Shown: positions 32,306 to 41,741 of the stretch, in pieces
Layout: the number at the start of each line of letters is the position of its first letter
Position numbering within the stretch: position 1 is the first letter of the stretch
Made by a program: the position numbers and the translations under genes
The notes under the pieces: generated by a model
Told to the model about the DNA's origin: nothing
Seen by the model: only the letters and a program-made list of their open reading frames with translations
The model's database searches: none
Origin: Aureisphaera sp963669405
GTDB taxonomy: Bacteria; Bacteroidota; Bacteroidia; Flavobacteriales; Flavobacteriaceae
Direction of reading: 5' to 3'
DNA length: 64,000 bases
Assembly (NCBI GenBank): GCA_963669405.2
Contig: CAXXHF010000002.1
Coordinates: forward strand, 744,001 to 808,000

Positions 32306-34939
32306 TTATGCTTTTAACCCTGCCAAACTAGCCTTGATTGTTTCAATCTTGGCCAATGCATCTGCTTCCTTTTGTTTTTCCATGGCAACTACTTTCTCTG
32401 GAGCATTGTTTACAAAACGCTCATTTTTCAGTTTACCTTGAACACTTTTTAGGAATCCTTCATTGTATTTTAGTTCTTCAGTAAGTTTCGCAATCTCAGC
32501 TTCCACATCGATTGCACCACTCATAGGAACAAAGTATTCATTAGACTTTACACGGAAGGTTAAAGCACCATTCAACTTTTCAGTGATGTAATCCAGATTT
32601 TCAATGTTACCCAATTTGGTGATCAATGCATCAAATGAACTGGTTGCATTTTCGGTATTGATAACAGATAAATTAATGGTTTCCTTGAAAGAAATATTCT
32701 TTTCCTTACGAATGGTCCTAATACCTGAAACCACTTCTGAAGCAATATCAAAATCCTTAATCAGCTGTGCATCATGAGAGGTAGTTGTTGGCCAAGAAGC
32801 CACTATCAATGCTTCTTCAGGGCTACGCTCAGTAATATGTTGCCAAATTTCTTCTGAAATAAACGGCACAAAAGGATGCAAGATTTTCAGGTTTTCTTCC
32901 AAAATAGCAATAACATCAGCCTTGGTGTTGGCTGCAATTGGTTGTCCGTAAGCAGGTTTTACCGCTTCCAATAACCAAGAACAGAAATCGTCCCACACCA
33001 ATTTATACGTAGCCATCAATGCATCACTAATACGATATTTACTATAGTGATCTTCAATCTCTGTCAATACTTTTTGAAACTTGTTACGGTACCATTGTAT
33101 TGCAATCTTAGCTGCTTCTGTTTCTGGTTGACTATTGGACACTTCCCAACCATCAATAAGACGATAGGCATTCCAAATTTTGTTTACAAAACCACTTCCT
33201 TGTTTACATAAATCCTCATCAAACATTAAATCATTTCCAGCTGGTGAACTCAATAACATCCCAACACGAACACCATCAGCTCCATACACCTTCATTAGAT
33301 CGATCGGATCAGGGGAATTCCCCAATTGTTTACTCATCTTACGGCGTTGCTTATCGCGAACGATCCCTGTAAGGTATACATTGGTAAAAGGCTTTTCATT
33401 TCTATACTCAAAACCAGCAATCAACATACGAGCTACCCAGAAAAACAGAATCTCAGGTGCTGTCACCAAATCGTTGGTAGGATAGTAATAATTGATTTCT
33501 TTATTGTCAGGATCCAGAATTCCATTGAATACCGTAATAGGCCATAACCAGGAAGAGAACCAAGTATCTACAACATCTGGATCTTGTCTTAAATCTGAAG
33601 CTGACAAGCTAGCATTCCCTGTTCGTTCCTTAGCCAAAACAATTGCTTCTTCCAAACTTTCGGCAACTACAAAATCTTCTTTTCCATCGCCGTAGAAATA
33701 AGCAGGAATTTGTTGTCCCCACCATAACTGACGGCTAATGTTCCAATCGCGAACATTTTCCATCCAATAACGATAGGTATTTATGAATTTTTCGGGAACC
33801 AAGTTTACATCTTTCTCCAAAACCGCGTCTAAAGCTGGTTGTGCCAAGGCTTTCATTTTCAAAAACCACTGATCGCTCAACTTTGGCTCAATAACAGCAC
33901 CGGTACGTTCACTGGTCCCTACTTTATTAATATGTTGTTCAATTTTAGTAACCGCGCCCATTTCATCCAGTTCCTTGGCAATTTTCTTTCGGGCCTCAAA
34001 ACGATCCATTCCTTCGTAATGCAATCCAAAACTATTAAGGGTTGCATCATCGTTCAAGACATCCACTACTTCTAGGCTATGTTTATCGCCCAACATTTTA
34101 TCGTTCTCATCATGAGCAGGCGTTACCTTTAAACATCCAGTACCAAACTCCATGGTTACGTAGTCATCCTCAATAATAGGAATGACACGATTACAGATAG
34201 GAACAATTACCTTTTTTCCCTTTAAATGTGTATAACGTTCATCATTTGGGTTGATACAAACAGCGGTATCTCCTAAAATAGTCTCAGGACGTGTGGTTGC
34301 AATGGTTACATATTCATCAGAACCCTCAATTTGGTACTTCAAATAGTATAGATTCCCCTGCTTTTCTTCATAGATTACCTCTTCATCGCTCAGGGTAGTT
34401 TTAGCTTCTGGGTCCCAATTTACCATGCGATAACCACGGTATATCTGTCCTTTTTTATACAAATCCACGAATACCTTAATCACAGACTTGGATAAATCTT
34501 CATCCATGGTAAAAGCAGTACGATCCCAATCACAGGATGCTCCCAGTTTTTTCAACTGTTCAAGAATGATTCCACCGTGCTTATGGGTCCATTCCCAGGC
34601 ATGTTCTAAAAATGCATCACGGGACAAACTGGACTTCTCAATTCCTTCTTTCTTCAACTTGGCAACAACCTTGGCTTCTGTGGCAATTGAAGCATGATCA
34701 GTACCCGGCACCCAACAGGCATTATAGCCTTTGAGACGAGCTCTTCGTATTAATACATCCTGAATGGTATTGTTCAACATATGACCCATATGCAGTACCC
34801 CTGTCACATTGGGAGGCGGAATGACAATGGTATAAGGCTCTCTTTCATCTACTTCACTATGGAAATAGTTATGCTCCATCCAGTAGCTATACCACTTATC
34901 CTCAACGTTTTGTGCATTATATTTTGCCTCTAAAGCCAT
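32306..34939 (-). CDS. valS: valyl-tRNA synthetase
   Basis: 877 aa class I synthetase. HIGH motif as HMGH at residues 50-53 (PPPNVTGVLHMGH), the editing (CP1) domain about 195-345 with TTRPETILGD, the KMSKS motif as KMSKQ near residue 535, an anticodon-binding domain, and a C-terminal coiled coil (EAEIAKLTEELKYNEGFL). It charges tRNA-Val. Monocistronic, with a TAnnTTTG box at 34969-34976. Confidence 0.96.
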   Translation of the reverse strand: MALEAKYNAQNVEDKWYSYWMEHNYFHSEVDEREPYTIVIPPPNVTGVLHMGHMLNNTIQDVLIRRARLKGYNACWVPGTDHASIATEAKVVAKLKKEGIEKSSLSRDAFLEHAWEWTHKHGGIILEQLKKLGASCDWDRTAFTMDEDLSKSVIKVFVDLYKKGQIYRGYRMVNWDPEAKTTLSDEEVIYEEKQGNLYYLKYQIEGSDEYVTIATTRPETILGDTAVCINPNDERYTHLKGKKVIVPICNRVIPIIEDDYVTMEFGTGCLKVTPAHDENDKMLGDKHSLEVVDVLNDDATLNSFGLHYEGMDRFEARKKIAKELDEMGAVTKIEQHINKVGTSERTGAVIEPKLSDQWFLKMKALAQPALDAVLEKDVNLVPEKFINTYRYWMENVRDWNISRQLWWGQQIPAYFYGDGKEDFVVAESLEEAIVLAKERTGNASLSASDLRQDPDVVDTWFSSWLWPITVFNGILDPDNKEINYYYPTNDLVTAPEILFFWVARMLIAGFEYRNEKPFTNVYLTGIVRDKQRRKMSKQLGNSPDPIDLMKVYGADGVRVGMLLSSPAGNDLMFDEDLCKQGSGFVNKIWNAYRLIDGWEVSNSQPETEAAKIAIQWYRNKFQKVLTEIEDHYSKYRISDALMATYKLVWDDFCSWLLEAVKPAYGQPIAANTKADVIAILEENLKILHPFVPFISEEIWQHITERSPEEALIVASWPTTTSHDAQLIKDFDIASEVVSGIRTIRKEKNISFKETINLSVINTENATSSFDALITKLGNIENLDYITEKLNGALTFRVKSNEYFVPMSGAIDVEAEIAKLTEELKYNEGFLKSVQGKLKNERFVNNAPEKVVAMEKQKEADALAKIETIKASLAGLKA

Positions 34940-34968
34940 TTTTGGTCTGATTTTTGAAATATAGTCTG

Positions 34969-34976
34969 CAAAAGTA
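34969..34976 (-). promoter_or_regulatory. TAnnTTTG promoter box for valS
   Basis: The minus strand reads TACTTTTG, 29 nt before the valS ATG. No T-box or other leader structure was seen. Confidence 0.4.
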
Positions 34977-35070
34977 GGTATATCCTAAATATTATAAAAT
35001 TATTAAAGTGAATAACTTCTTTTGCTGATTGTAGAAAAGTTACCTACTTTAGTAATCCCAAAATTCTAAA

Positions 35071-35466
35071 ATGATGAAAAAATTTATTTTGATGGCAGTT
35101 ATTACTTTGGTAAGTTTTGCTGCTTATGCACAAGCCAACATTGAGTTTAAAACCGAAACTATTGACTATGGTCAAATTGCCAAAGGAAGCGATGGACTTC
35201 GTGTTTTCGAATTCACCAACACAGGAAATGAGCCTCTTATTATAAGTGATGTAAAGTCCAGCTGTGGATGTACTGTTCCTGAAAAGCCAAAAGGGCCTAT
35301 CCAACCTGGAGAAACCAGTGCTATTAAGGTAAAATATGATACCAAGCGAGTTGGAAAAATAAGAAAAACCATTACCGTATACTCCAATGCTACGGAGCCT
35401 ATAAAGGCCTTGAAGATTAAAGGAGAAGTATTATCTGATAAGAGCGTACTTGAAAAAACAAAATAA
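35071..35466 (+). CDS. DUF1573 secreted protein
   Basis: 131 aa with a signal peptide (MMKKFILMAVITLVSFAAYAQ). The mature part is one DUF1573 domain: FEFTNTGNEPLIISDVKSSCGCTVPEKPK (split; about residues 48-76) with the conserved CGC motif, then PGETSAIKVKYDT and a final beta strand LKIKGEV. It is an Ig/MSP-like periplasmic fold, possibly holding a metal or redox-active Cys pair; function unknown. Followed by a terminator. Confidence 0.88.
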   Translation: MMKKFILMAVITLVSFAAYAQANIEFKTETIDYGQIAKGSDGLRVFEFTNTGNEPLIISDVKSSCGCTVPEKPKGPIQPGETSAIKVKYDTKRVGKIRKTITVYSNATEPIKALKIKGEVLSDKSVLEKTK

Positions 35467-35490
35467 TTAATCAGGTTATTAAACTGAACT

Positions 35491-35519
35491 AAAAAGCCTC
35501 CTAGTAAGGGGGCTTTTTT
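35491..35519. terminator. terminator between convergent genes
   Basis: AAAAAGCCTCC pairs with GGGGGCTTTTT (one G-T pair), 35491-35518, then T-run. The stop of the convergent protease gene begins at 35519-35521, so the terminator is shared. Confidence 0.8.
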
Positions 35520-36880
35520 TATAGAACCTCTTTCAAAAAGAACTTCTTCTTTAAAACAGCACCCGCCCTACTAATCACCATCGTAATTTTCCGACCACTT
35601 TTAGAAGAAAACAATGCTGTCAGGCTTGCTAAATCATATTTATAAGCCGCCTTGCCATTTACCGATATAAGTTCATCTCCTTTTTCAAATCCGGCCAAAT
35701 CTGCTGGAGATCCTTTCCTGACTTCCGATACAATAAATTTAGGGGCTAAAAAAAATGAAAATACGGGGTCTAAGTTGAAGCTTACTTTTCCTCCTGTATT
35801 GTCGCCAGTTTCATTCGTGCTAAAACTAAAACTTCTCCCAGTTCCTTTTTTTAGTTCTGAAGCAGGCACCAGACCGTCATGTTCTATCACTAGCCCAGCC
35901 ATGTTATAATGAAAGGGATCACCAAAGAACTTATTCTTTCTAAGAGTCATTTTCCTAGACTTATAATCCATTATCGTGGTAAACCGTTTTAAGATACCAG
36001 CTCCAATAGTTCCGTTTCTTTCTTTAAAAGTCCTGAAGCTTTTCAAAGCAATACTATCTGGATAAGACACATTAACTCTCGATAATTCAAAATCGCCCAA
36101 ATACACTTTGTCCAATTTAGATCGTTTCCCAAACACACTCCCACTTAAACCCAATCCCAAAAAATCTTCAAAATAATTTTTTGGTGTTTCCTCTATTCCC
36201 ATCGATTCATTGAAAAGCCAAATAGCATCACTAGCTCCAGAATCTACCAATAAAATAGCATCATGAGATTTTCCATTGGACTCCACCTTTTGAGAGATAT
36301 AGGGTTTCTTCCCTATCATTCGAAGATCCAGTTCCTGACAACTTCTGCACTTTCTGGGAGAATACAACTCAGGATCATAGAAGGTGACGCGTTCCGACAC
36401 ATAATCAGTTTGCACAACAAAATCCTTGAAAAAATCATACCCAATAACTCCGTGAATAGGAATCCCCATTCTAGGAGAAAAATTAATCCGCTCATCAAAA
36501 ATGACGTAAAAAGTATGATTCTTATCAACCGCGTCTCCAATTTTCACTGAATTATGCACACTTTTTAAAGCATCAATATCTCCCCCACTTCCTAAACCTC
36601 GAATTTTTACTGGTGTCACATTATTAATTTGAATGGAATCATTCTCATACAAACTAAAAAGCAATGTATAGTTTACCCCTGTATCCAATAAAAATGACAA
36701 AGGCTTGCCATTTACCTCAACCGGAACAACCACCAGATTGTTGATAAACTCAAAAGCAACCTTATCCTTTTTCTGTCCATTGGGAAGCGTAAAACCTTCT
36801 TGCCCATACCCAAAAGAGAACAGTAAAAAAAAGAGAATCAGAGTAATCCACATAGGATGATTGGGGTGGTCTGTTTTCAT
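35519..36880 (-). CDS. two-lobe retropepsin-like aspartic protease with PDZ domain
   Basis: 453 aa. A signal segment (about 10-26, ending FGYGQ) is followed by two retropepsin-like lobes: FLLDTGVNY with Asp66 and LLVDSGASDAIW with the second catalytic Asp near residue 213. A PDZ domain closes the protein (about 370-450: VRKGSPADLAGFEKGDELISVNGKAA, split). Both Asp are in one chain, so it can be active as a monomer. It is likely periplasmic or outer-membrane-associated. No clear partner; the divergent gene is an aminotransferase. Confidence 0.85.
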   Translation of the reverse strand: MKTDHPNHPMWITLILFFLLFSFGYGQEGFTLPNGQKKDKVAFEFINNLVVVPVEVNGKPLSFLLDTGVNYTLLFSLYENDSIQINNVTPVKIRGLGSGGDIDALKSVHNSVKIGDAVDKNHTFYVIFDERINFSPRMGIPIHGVIGYDFFKDFVVQTDYVSERVTFYDPELYSPRKCRSCQELDLRMIGKKPYISQKVESNGKSHDAILLVDSGASDAIWLFNESMGIEETPKNYFEDFLGLGLSGSVFGKRSKLDKVYLGDFELSRVNVSYPDSIALKSFRTFKERNGTIGAGILKRFTTIMDYKSRKMTLRKNKFFGDPFHYNMAGLVIEHDGLVPASELKKGTGRSFSFSTNETGDNTGGKVSFNLDPVFSFFLAPKFIVSEVRKGSPADLAGFEKGDELISVNGKAAYKYDLASLTALFSSKSGRKITMVISRAGAVLKKKFFLKEVL

Positions 36881-36974
36881 TCATTGAAGAAGATATAAAA
36901 AAACACTCAAAATAGAACCAGTACAATGCTTTTTAATAAATATTTTGCAACTTTGTTGTCTCAATTTTTAAATC

Positions 36975-38165
36975 ATGCCAACAGTTTCCAGTAAAGGATT
37001 GCAAATGCCGGAATCACCTATCAGAAAGCTGGTTCCCTATGCCGAAAAAGCCCGAAAAGCCAATAAACATATTTATCATTTAAACATAGGCCAACCCGAT
37101 ATAAAATCCCCATCTATTGCCATGGAAGCAGTAGCTAAGCATGGGATTGACGTATTGGCGTATTCACGATCTGAAGGATCTGAGGAATACCGAGAAAAAA
37201 TTGCGGCCTACTATCATAAAAATGAGATCCCAGTAACAGCAGACGATATTATTGTAACTACAGGAGGTAGTGAAGCGCTGCTTTTTGCTATGGGAAGTAT
37301 CTGTGATGCTGGAGACGAAGTAATCATTCCTGAACCTTTTTATGCCAATTATAATGGTTTTGCCACCGCATCTGGAGTGAAAATTGTTCCTGTCATCTCC
37401 AAGATTGAAGATAATTTTGCCCTCCCTCCTATTTCTGAATTTGAAAAACTCATCACTTCCAGAACCAAGGCAATTTTGATCTGTAACCCTGGAAATCCTA
37501 CGGGATATCTTTATTCCAAGGAAGAAATACAAACCCTTACCCAGATCGTTAAAAAACATGACCTCTTTTTGGTAGCAGATGAAGTATACCGAGAATTTGT
37601 GTATGATGGTTTGGAGCACTATTCTATACTACAAGAAGAGAGTATGGCCGAAAATGGAATTATTATCGATTCGGTTTCTAAACGTTACAGTATGTGTGGT
37701 GCCCGAATTGGATGTTTGGTTTCCAAAAACAAGCAGATTATTGCTACAGCACTTAAATTTGCCCAAGCGCGTTTAAGCCCGCCAACCTTTGCCCAATTGG
37801 CAAGTGAAGCAGCATTAGGCACTCCACAAAGTTACTTTGACGATGTGATAGAAGAATATGTAGAACGTAGAGACACCTTGGTTTCCGAATTACAAAAGAT
37901 CCCTGGAGTTACAGTGGGGGTACCTAAAGGAGCCTTTTATTGTATTGCACAATTACCCGTAAAAAATAGCGATCGTTTCGCACAATGGTTATTGGAAGAA
38001 TACGACCTTAATGGAGAAACTATCATGGTAGCTCCCGCAGCAGGTTTTTATTCTACCCAAGGAGTTGGTCTTAATCAAGTTAGAATTGCTTACGTACTGA
38101 AAAAAGAAAGTCTTCTAAAAGCCGTTGATATATTAAGAAATGCTTTAGAGCAATATAAAGATTAA
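36975..38165 (+). CDS. PLP-dependent class I aminotransferase
   Basis: 396 aa fold-type I. LNIGQPDIKSP (about 36-46), the NPGNPTGYLYS stretch (about 174-184), ADEVYREFVYDG, and the PLP lysine in DSVSKRYSMCGARIG (Lys near 235). Most similar in pattern to aspartate/aromatic aminotransferases of the AspC/YugH kind; exact substrate not assignable. Its stop TAA shares an A with the murB start (TAATG), so they are translationally coupled. Confidence 0.9.
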   Translation: MPTVSSKGLQMPESPIRKLVPYAEKARKANKHIYHLNIGQPDIKSPSIAMEAVAKHGIDVLAYSRSEGSEEYREKIAAYYHKNEIPVTADDIIVTTGGSEALLFAMGSICDAGDEVIIPEPFYANYNGFATASGVKIVPVISKIEDNFALPPISEFEKLITSRTKAILICNPGNPTGYLYSKEEIQTLTQIVKKHDLFLVADEVYREFVYDGLEHYSILQEESMAENGIIIDSVSKRYSMCGARIGCLVSKNKQIIATALKFAQARLSPPTFAQLASEAALGTPQSYFDDVIEEYVERRDTLVSELQKIPGVTVGVPKGAFYCIAQLPVKNSDRFAQWLLEEYDLNGETIMVAPAAGFYSTQGVGLNQVRIAYVLKKESLLKAVDILRNALEQYKD

Positions 38166-39181
38166 TGCAAATTGAAGAATACAAATCCCTAAAACCCTTC
38201 AATACGTTTGGGATCGATTGCAGAGCACGTTATTTTGCTTCGGTTTCCTCTGTTTCAGAACTTAAAGAGTTGCTTTCCAAAAAAGTACACCCTTCTCTTT
38301 TTGTGTTGGGTGGTGGTAGCAATATGTTACTCACCCAAGATGTGGATGCCATAGTAATCCACGTAAACCTAAAAGGGATTTCTGTGCTTTCCCAAGACAA
38401 TGGCTATGTTACCTTAGAAGTGAATGCAGGTGAAAATTGGCATGATTTTGTGATGCACTGTGTTTCTAACAATTATGGAGGTGTAGAAAATCTCTCCCTA
38501 ATCCCCGGTAATATAGGAACTGCTCCTATTCAAAACATTGGCGCTTATGGTGTTGAGTTAAAAGATGTGTTTGTGAGTTGCAAAGCTTTGGAAATTGAGA
38601 ATCTGGAAGAGCACATTTTTGAGGCTTCCGAATGCAAGTTTGGATATCGGGATTCTATTTTCAAGAAAGAAGCGAAAGGAAAGTATATCATTACCAGCGT
38701 CACTTTAAAATTAACCACGAAAAACCACACCCTTAGTACATCCTATGGTGCTATTCAGGATCAGTTAAAAAAAGACGGGGTTATTGCTACACCAACCATC
38801 GAAAATATTTCGAATGCCGTTATTGCCATCCGAAAGTCCAAATTACCAGATCCTGCAGAGATAGGAAATAGTGGGAGTTTTTTTAAAAATCCGGTCTTAG
38901 GGGTTGAAGATTTTCATACGTTCCGATTGTCTTTTCCCAATGCTCCATTTTATGAAGTTTCGCCTACAGAATTCAAAATTCCAGCGGGCTGGCTTATTGA
39001 ACAAGCTGGATTTAAAGGGAAGCGTTTCGGCGATGCTGGTGTACACAAAAACCAAGCGTTGGTATTGGTAAATTATGGGAATGCTACTGGGACCGAGTTA
39101 TGGGAACTTGCGTTAGGGATTCAGAAAAAAGTAAAAGAGGTCTTTGGTATTTATATAGAACCAGAGGTGAATGTTATTTAG
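38165..39181 (+). CDS. murB: UDP-N-acetylenolpyruvoylglucosamine reductase
   Basis: 338 aa type I MurB. FAD-binding LGGGSNMLL (about 49-57) and SLIPGNIGTAPIQNIGAYG (about 116-134), substrate region GYRDSIFKKE (about 160-169), GNSGSFFKNP with catalytic Ser (about 238-247), and a C-terminal Glu (EPEVNVI). It reduces enolpyruvyl-UDP-GlcNAc to UDP-MurNAc. Overlaps the aminotransferase by 1 nt and the convergent fasciclin gene by 8 nt. Confidence 0.96.
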   Translation: MQIEEYKSLKPFNTFGIDCRARYFASVSSVSELKELLSKKVHPSLFVLGGGSNMLLTQDVDAIVIHVNLKGISVLSQDNGYVTLEVNAGENWHDFVMHCVSNNYGGVENLSLIPGNIGTAPIQNIGAYGVELKDVFVSCKALEIENLEEHIFEASECKFGYRDSIFKKEAKGKYIITSVTLKLTTKNHTLSTSYGAIQDQLKKDGVIATPTIENISNAVIAIRKSKLPDPAEIGNSGSFFKNPVLGVEDFHTFRLSFPNAPFYEVSPTEFKIPAGWLIEQAGFKGKRFGDAGVHKNQALVLVNYGNATGTELWELALGIQKKVKEVFGIYIEPEVNVI

Positions 39182-39770
39182 CATCAGTATTCAAAACCTT
39201 ATCCAAAATATGCAATTTTCCATTGGAACCTAGTATGTCGGTTTTTCCCAATGAAGCTTCAATACCCTTAGAATCTTTCACAAAAAGAGCTCCATCTTTC
39301 ATCGAAACAGTCAAAACAGCTCCTCCCAAGGTTTTCAATTCGTAGTTTTTATTCTTTTTTATCGCTTGCAGGATATCTGCAGAGCTTAAATCAGCTTCCA
39401 CTACATGGTTTTTTATTAGTAAACTAAAAGTTTCCTTGTTTTCTGGGTTCAGGTAATAATTTAATGTGGATTTCTCCAATTCATTAAAAGCACTACTGGA
39501 TGGAGCAAATATGGTATAGGGCCCATCACCGTTCAACAAATCTGTAAGTTGTGTTGTTACCAAGGCACTTGTAAACATTTTTGCTTCTGGTGTAGACATT
39601 GTTTTAACAAGCAAACTAGTAGTTCCTAAATCCTGTTTTACAGGAATTGAAGTCTCTTCTACAGAAACTCCAGACTCTACTTCTTGTCCTTCATTTTTAA
39701 CATCAGATTTACAAGAAATCATGAAAGCAAAAACACATAAAATACAAAGGTTCAAACGAATAAATTTCAT
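39174..39770 (-). CDS. fasciclin-domain lipoprotein
   Basis: 198 aa. Lipoprotein signal (FMISC, Cys20), a short linker, then a single FAS1 domain (about 60-195) with the H1 motif YTIFAPSSSAFNEL (about 100-113) and the NHVVE / ILDKVL ends. FAS1 proteins mediate surface adhesion or protein contacts. The gene overlaps murB's 3' end by 8 nt and its upstream region is shared with the small Cys membrane protein gene. Confidence 0.88.
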   Translation of the reverse strand: MKFIRLNLCILCVFAFMISCKSDVKNEGQEVESGVSVEETSIPVKQDLGTTSLLVKTMSTPEAKMFTSALVTTQLTDLLNGDGPYTIFAPSSSAFNELEKSTLNYYLNPENKETFSLLIKNHVVEADLSSADILQAIKKNKNYELKTLGGAVLTVSMKDGALFVKDSKGIEASLGKTDILGSNGKLHILDKVLNTDAK

Positions 39771-39808
39771 AACAGATTTATATTATTTCGATGCTAAAAA
39801 TAGATAAA

Positions 39809-39829
39809 TTCTTACCATTTCCGTAAGAA
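39809..39829. promoter_or_regulatory. dyad TTCTTAC-7-GTAAGAA, candidate operator
   Basis: A perfect 7-bp inverted repeat with a 7-nt spacer, ending 6 nt before the -7 box at 39836, so it would cover the -33 to -15 part of the promoter of the operon starting at 39861. Confidence 0.5.
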
Positions 39830-39835
39830 AGATTG

Positions 39836-39843
39836 TATTTTTG
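39836..39843 (+). promoter_or_regulatory. TAnnTTTG promoter box for the GT2-sigma-NRAMP operon
   Basis: TATTTTTG, 17 nt before the ATG at 39861, directly downstream of a perfect dyad. Confidence 0.5.
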
Positions 39844-39860
39844 CATTCTAATTACATTAT

Positions 39861-40067
39861 ATGGGAATTCTACTTATCACTCTTGTTCTTTTATTACTTG
39901 CTTTTGCAGGAATTGCTATAAAAATATGGGCAAAGAAGGATGGTAAATTTGCAGGAACCTGTGCTAGCCAAAGTCCTTTTTTGAACGAAAACGGTGAAAA
40001 CTGTAGTTTTTGTGGAAAAACCCCAGATCAATTTTCCACCTGTTCCGAGGAAAAAGAACATAATTAA
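39861..40067 (+). CDS. small Cys-rich membrane-anchored protein
   Basis: 68 aa: one N-terminal membrane helix (about 2-24), a basic stretch (KIWAKKDGKFAG), then a short domain with four cysteines, C-x(14)-C-x-x-C-x(9)-C (Cys33, 48, 51, 61), which could bind a metal. Function unknown, but the same short protein is a familiar neighbour in Flavobacteriaceae. It is the first gene of the operon with the glycosyltransferase 16 nt downstream. Confidence 0.7.
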   Translation: MGILLITLVLLLLAFAGIAIKIWAKKDGKFAGTCASQSPFLNENGENCSFCGKTPDQFSTCSEEKEHN

Positions 40068-40083
40068 CCTGTAGCCTTCTAAG

Positions 40084-41178
40084 ATGTTGCTACTAGGATT
40101 ATTCATTGCTGTCGTATTTATAAACACAGCTTTTTTTCTCCTTTTTTCCAAGTTTACTTTTTTGCAACCTACTCCATTGGAAAAAAAGACATCTTTCCCT
40201 ATTTCTATTATTGTCTGTGCTAAAAATGAAGCAGAAAACCTCCGAAAAAATATTCCGCTTTGGTTGCAACAGGATTACCCTAATTTTGAACTCATTTTAA
40301 TAAATGATGCTTCTACAGATGACACGCAGGAAATCATAGAGTCTTTTGCTGAAAAAGATCCACGAATTCATACCGTGAACATTAAAAACAATGAAGCCTT
40401 TTGGTCTAACAAAAAATACTCCCTCACCCTTGGAATAAAACGGGCGGTGAACAAAAGGATGCTTTTTACAGATGCAGATTGCAAACCAGCAAGCAACCAA
40501 TGGCTTTCTTACATGACCCACAAACTTTCTGAGGAAACACAGTTGGTCTTGGGGTATGGAGCACATCAAAAAAGAAAAGGACTGTTAAACCGTTTGGTTC
40601 GTTATGAAACCTTAATGACGGCCATTCAGTATTTCTCATATGCCAGAGCAGGAATTCCTTATATGGGTGTTGGCAGGAACCTGTCCTACACCAGTAAGCT
40701 GTTTTATGACAATCGTGGCTTTATGTCCCATATGGATATTCCTTCGGGTGATGATGACCTTTTTGTAAACGAGGCAGCCAATAAACATAATACTTCCATT
40801 TGTTTCCACGAAGATGCATTTACCTATTCTGAACCCAAGCAATCTTTTGGTCAGTGGTTCACTCAAAAAAGAAGACATATTACAACGGCAACACATTACA
40901 AACCCAGAGAGCGTTTTTTATTAGCCACTTACTACTTGTCTACCTTTTTGTTTTGGGTATTAAGTGCTTTATGTTTTGTATTTGTTGATTGGAAAATGAC
41001 CTTGGGTATTTTTATCTTCAGAATTCTATTGCAATATATATTTATAGGCAATGGAGCCAAAACATTAAAAGAAAAAGATCTTACCCCTTACCTCCCTTTT
41101 CTAGAATTATTTTTAGTCTTATTTCAATTAACTATCTTTATTTCTAATTCTATTTCAAAACCGAAACGGTGGAAATAA
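40084..41178 (+). CDS. family 2 glycosyltransferase (membrane)
   Basis: 364 aa. An N-terminal membrane helix (about 2-22), a GT-A domain with ISIIVCAKNEAENL (about 39-52), NDASTDD (about 75-81), DADCK (about 125-129), DDDLFVNEA (about 223-231) and the acceptor-side motif QKRRH (about 260), then two to three C-terminal helices. The D..DxD..D..QxxRx set is that of membrane GT2 enzymes that make cell-surface glycans. Product unknown. It overlaps the sigma-factor gene by 10 nt. Confidence 0.88.
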   Translation: MLLLGLFIAVVFINTAFFLLFSKFTFLQPTPLEKKTSFPISIIVCAKNEAENLRKNIPLWLQQDYPNFELILINDASTDDTQEIIESFAEKDPRIHTVNIKNNEAFWSNKKYSLTLGIKRAVNKRMLFTDADCKPASNQWLSYMTHKLSEETQLVLGYGAHQKRKGLLNRLVRYETLMTAIQYFSYARAGIPYMGVGRNLSYTSKLFYDNRGFMSHMDIPSGDDDLFVNEAANKHNTSICFHEDAFTYSEPKQSFGQWFTQKRRHITTATHYKPRERFLLATYYLSTFLFWVLSALCFVFVDWKMTLGIFIFRILLQYIFIGNGAKTLKEKDLTPYLPFLELFLVLFQLTIFISNSISKPKRWK

Positions 41179-41741
41179 ACAAAGCCGAGGTAAAAGTACA
41201 AATTGAAAAAGCCAAAGAAGGAAGTCAAAGTGCTTTCAGTTTTCTACTGGATCGATTTTGGAACACCGTATATGGTTACCAGTTAAAGCGGGTTCAGAAT
41301 GAATACGATGCTGAGGATATCACTATTGAAACTTTTTCCAAAGCCTTCGATAAGATTTCCAGTTTCAATCCAAAATATAGTTTTAGTACTTGGTTGGTTA
41401 CCATTTCCAAAAACATCCAGATCGATAAAAGTAGAAAAAAGAATGCTTCCATACATTCACAAACTACCGATGCAACAGACGAGCAAGTGCAGAAGATTGC
41501 AGACAAAACACCTTCTCCGGAAGATCGATTGATTACGGAACAACACCTTGCAGAATTGCTGCGGTATATCAAAGAATTAAAACCCGATTATCAGGAAATC
41601 ATCAATCTTCGATACTTTCAGGAAATGAGCTATAATGAGATTTCCGATACTTTGAAAGAACCCTTAAGCAATGTAAAAGTTAGATTACTACGCGCCCGTA
41701 AACTACTACTTGAAATAATAACCAAAAACCGAACCAGTTGA
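41169..41741 (+). CDS. ECF-type RNA polymerase sigma factor
   Basis: 190 aa from a GTG at 41169. Sigma region 2 includes AEDITIETFSKAFDKI (about 47-62) and region 4 has the helix-turn-helix LRYFQEMSYNEISDTLKEPLSNVKVRLLRARKLL split over about residues 140-178. There is no N-terminal or C-terminal extension. No anti-sigma factor gene is adjacent: the gene overlaps the glycosyltransferase by 10 nt and the NRAMP-like transporter by 4 nt. The regulon is unknown. Confidence 0.9.
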   Translation: MEINKAEVKVQIEKAKEGSQSAFSFLLDRFWNTVYGYQLKRVQNEYDAEDITIETFSKAFDKISSFNPKYSFSTWLVTISKNIQIDKSRKKNASIHSQTTDATDEQVQKIADKTPSPEDRLITEQHLAELLRYIKELKPDYQEIINLRYFQEMSYNEISDTLKEPLSNVKVRLLRARKLLLEIITKNRTS

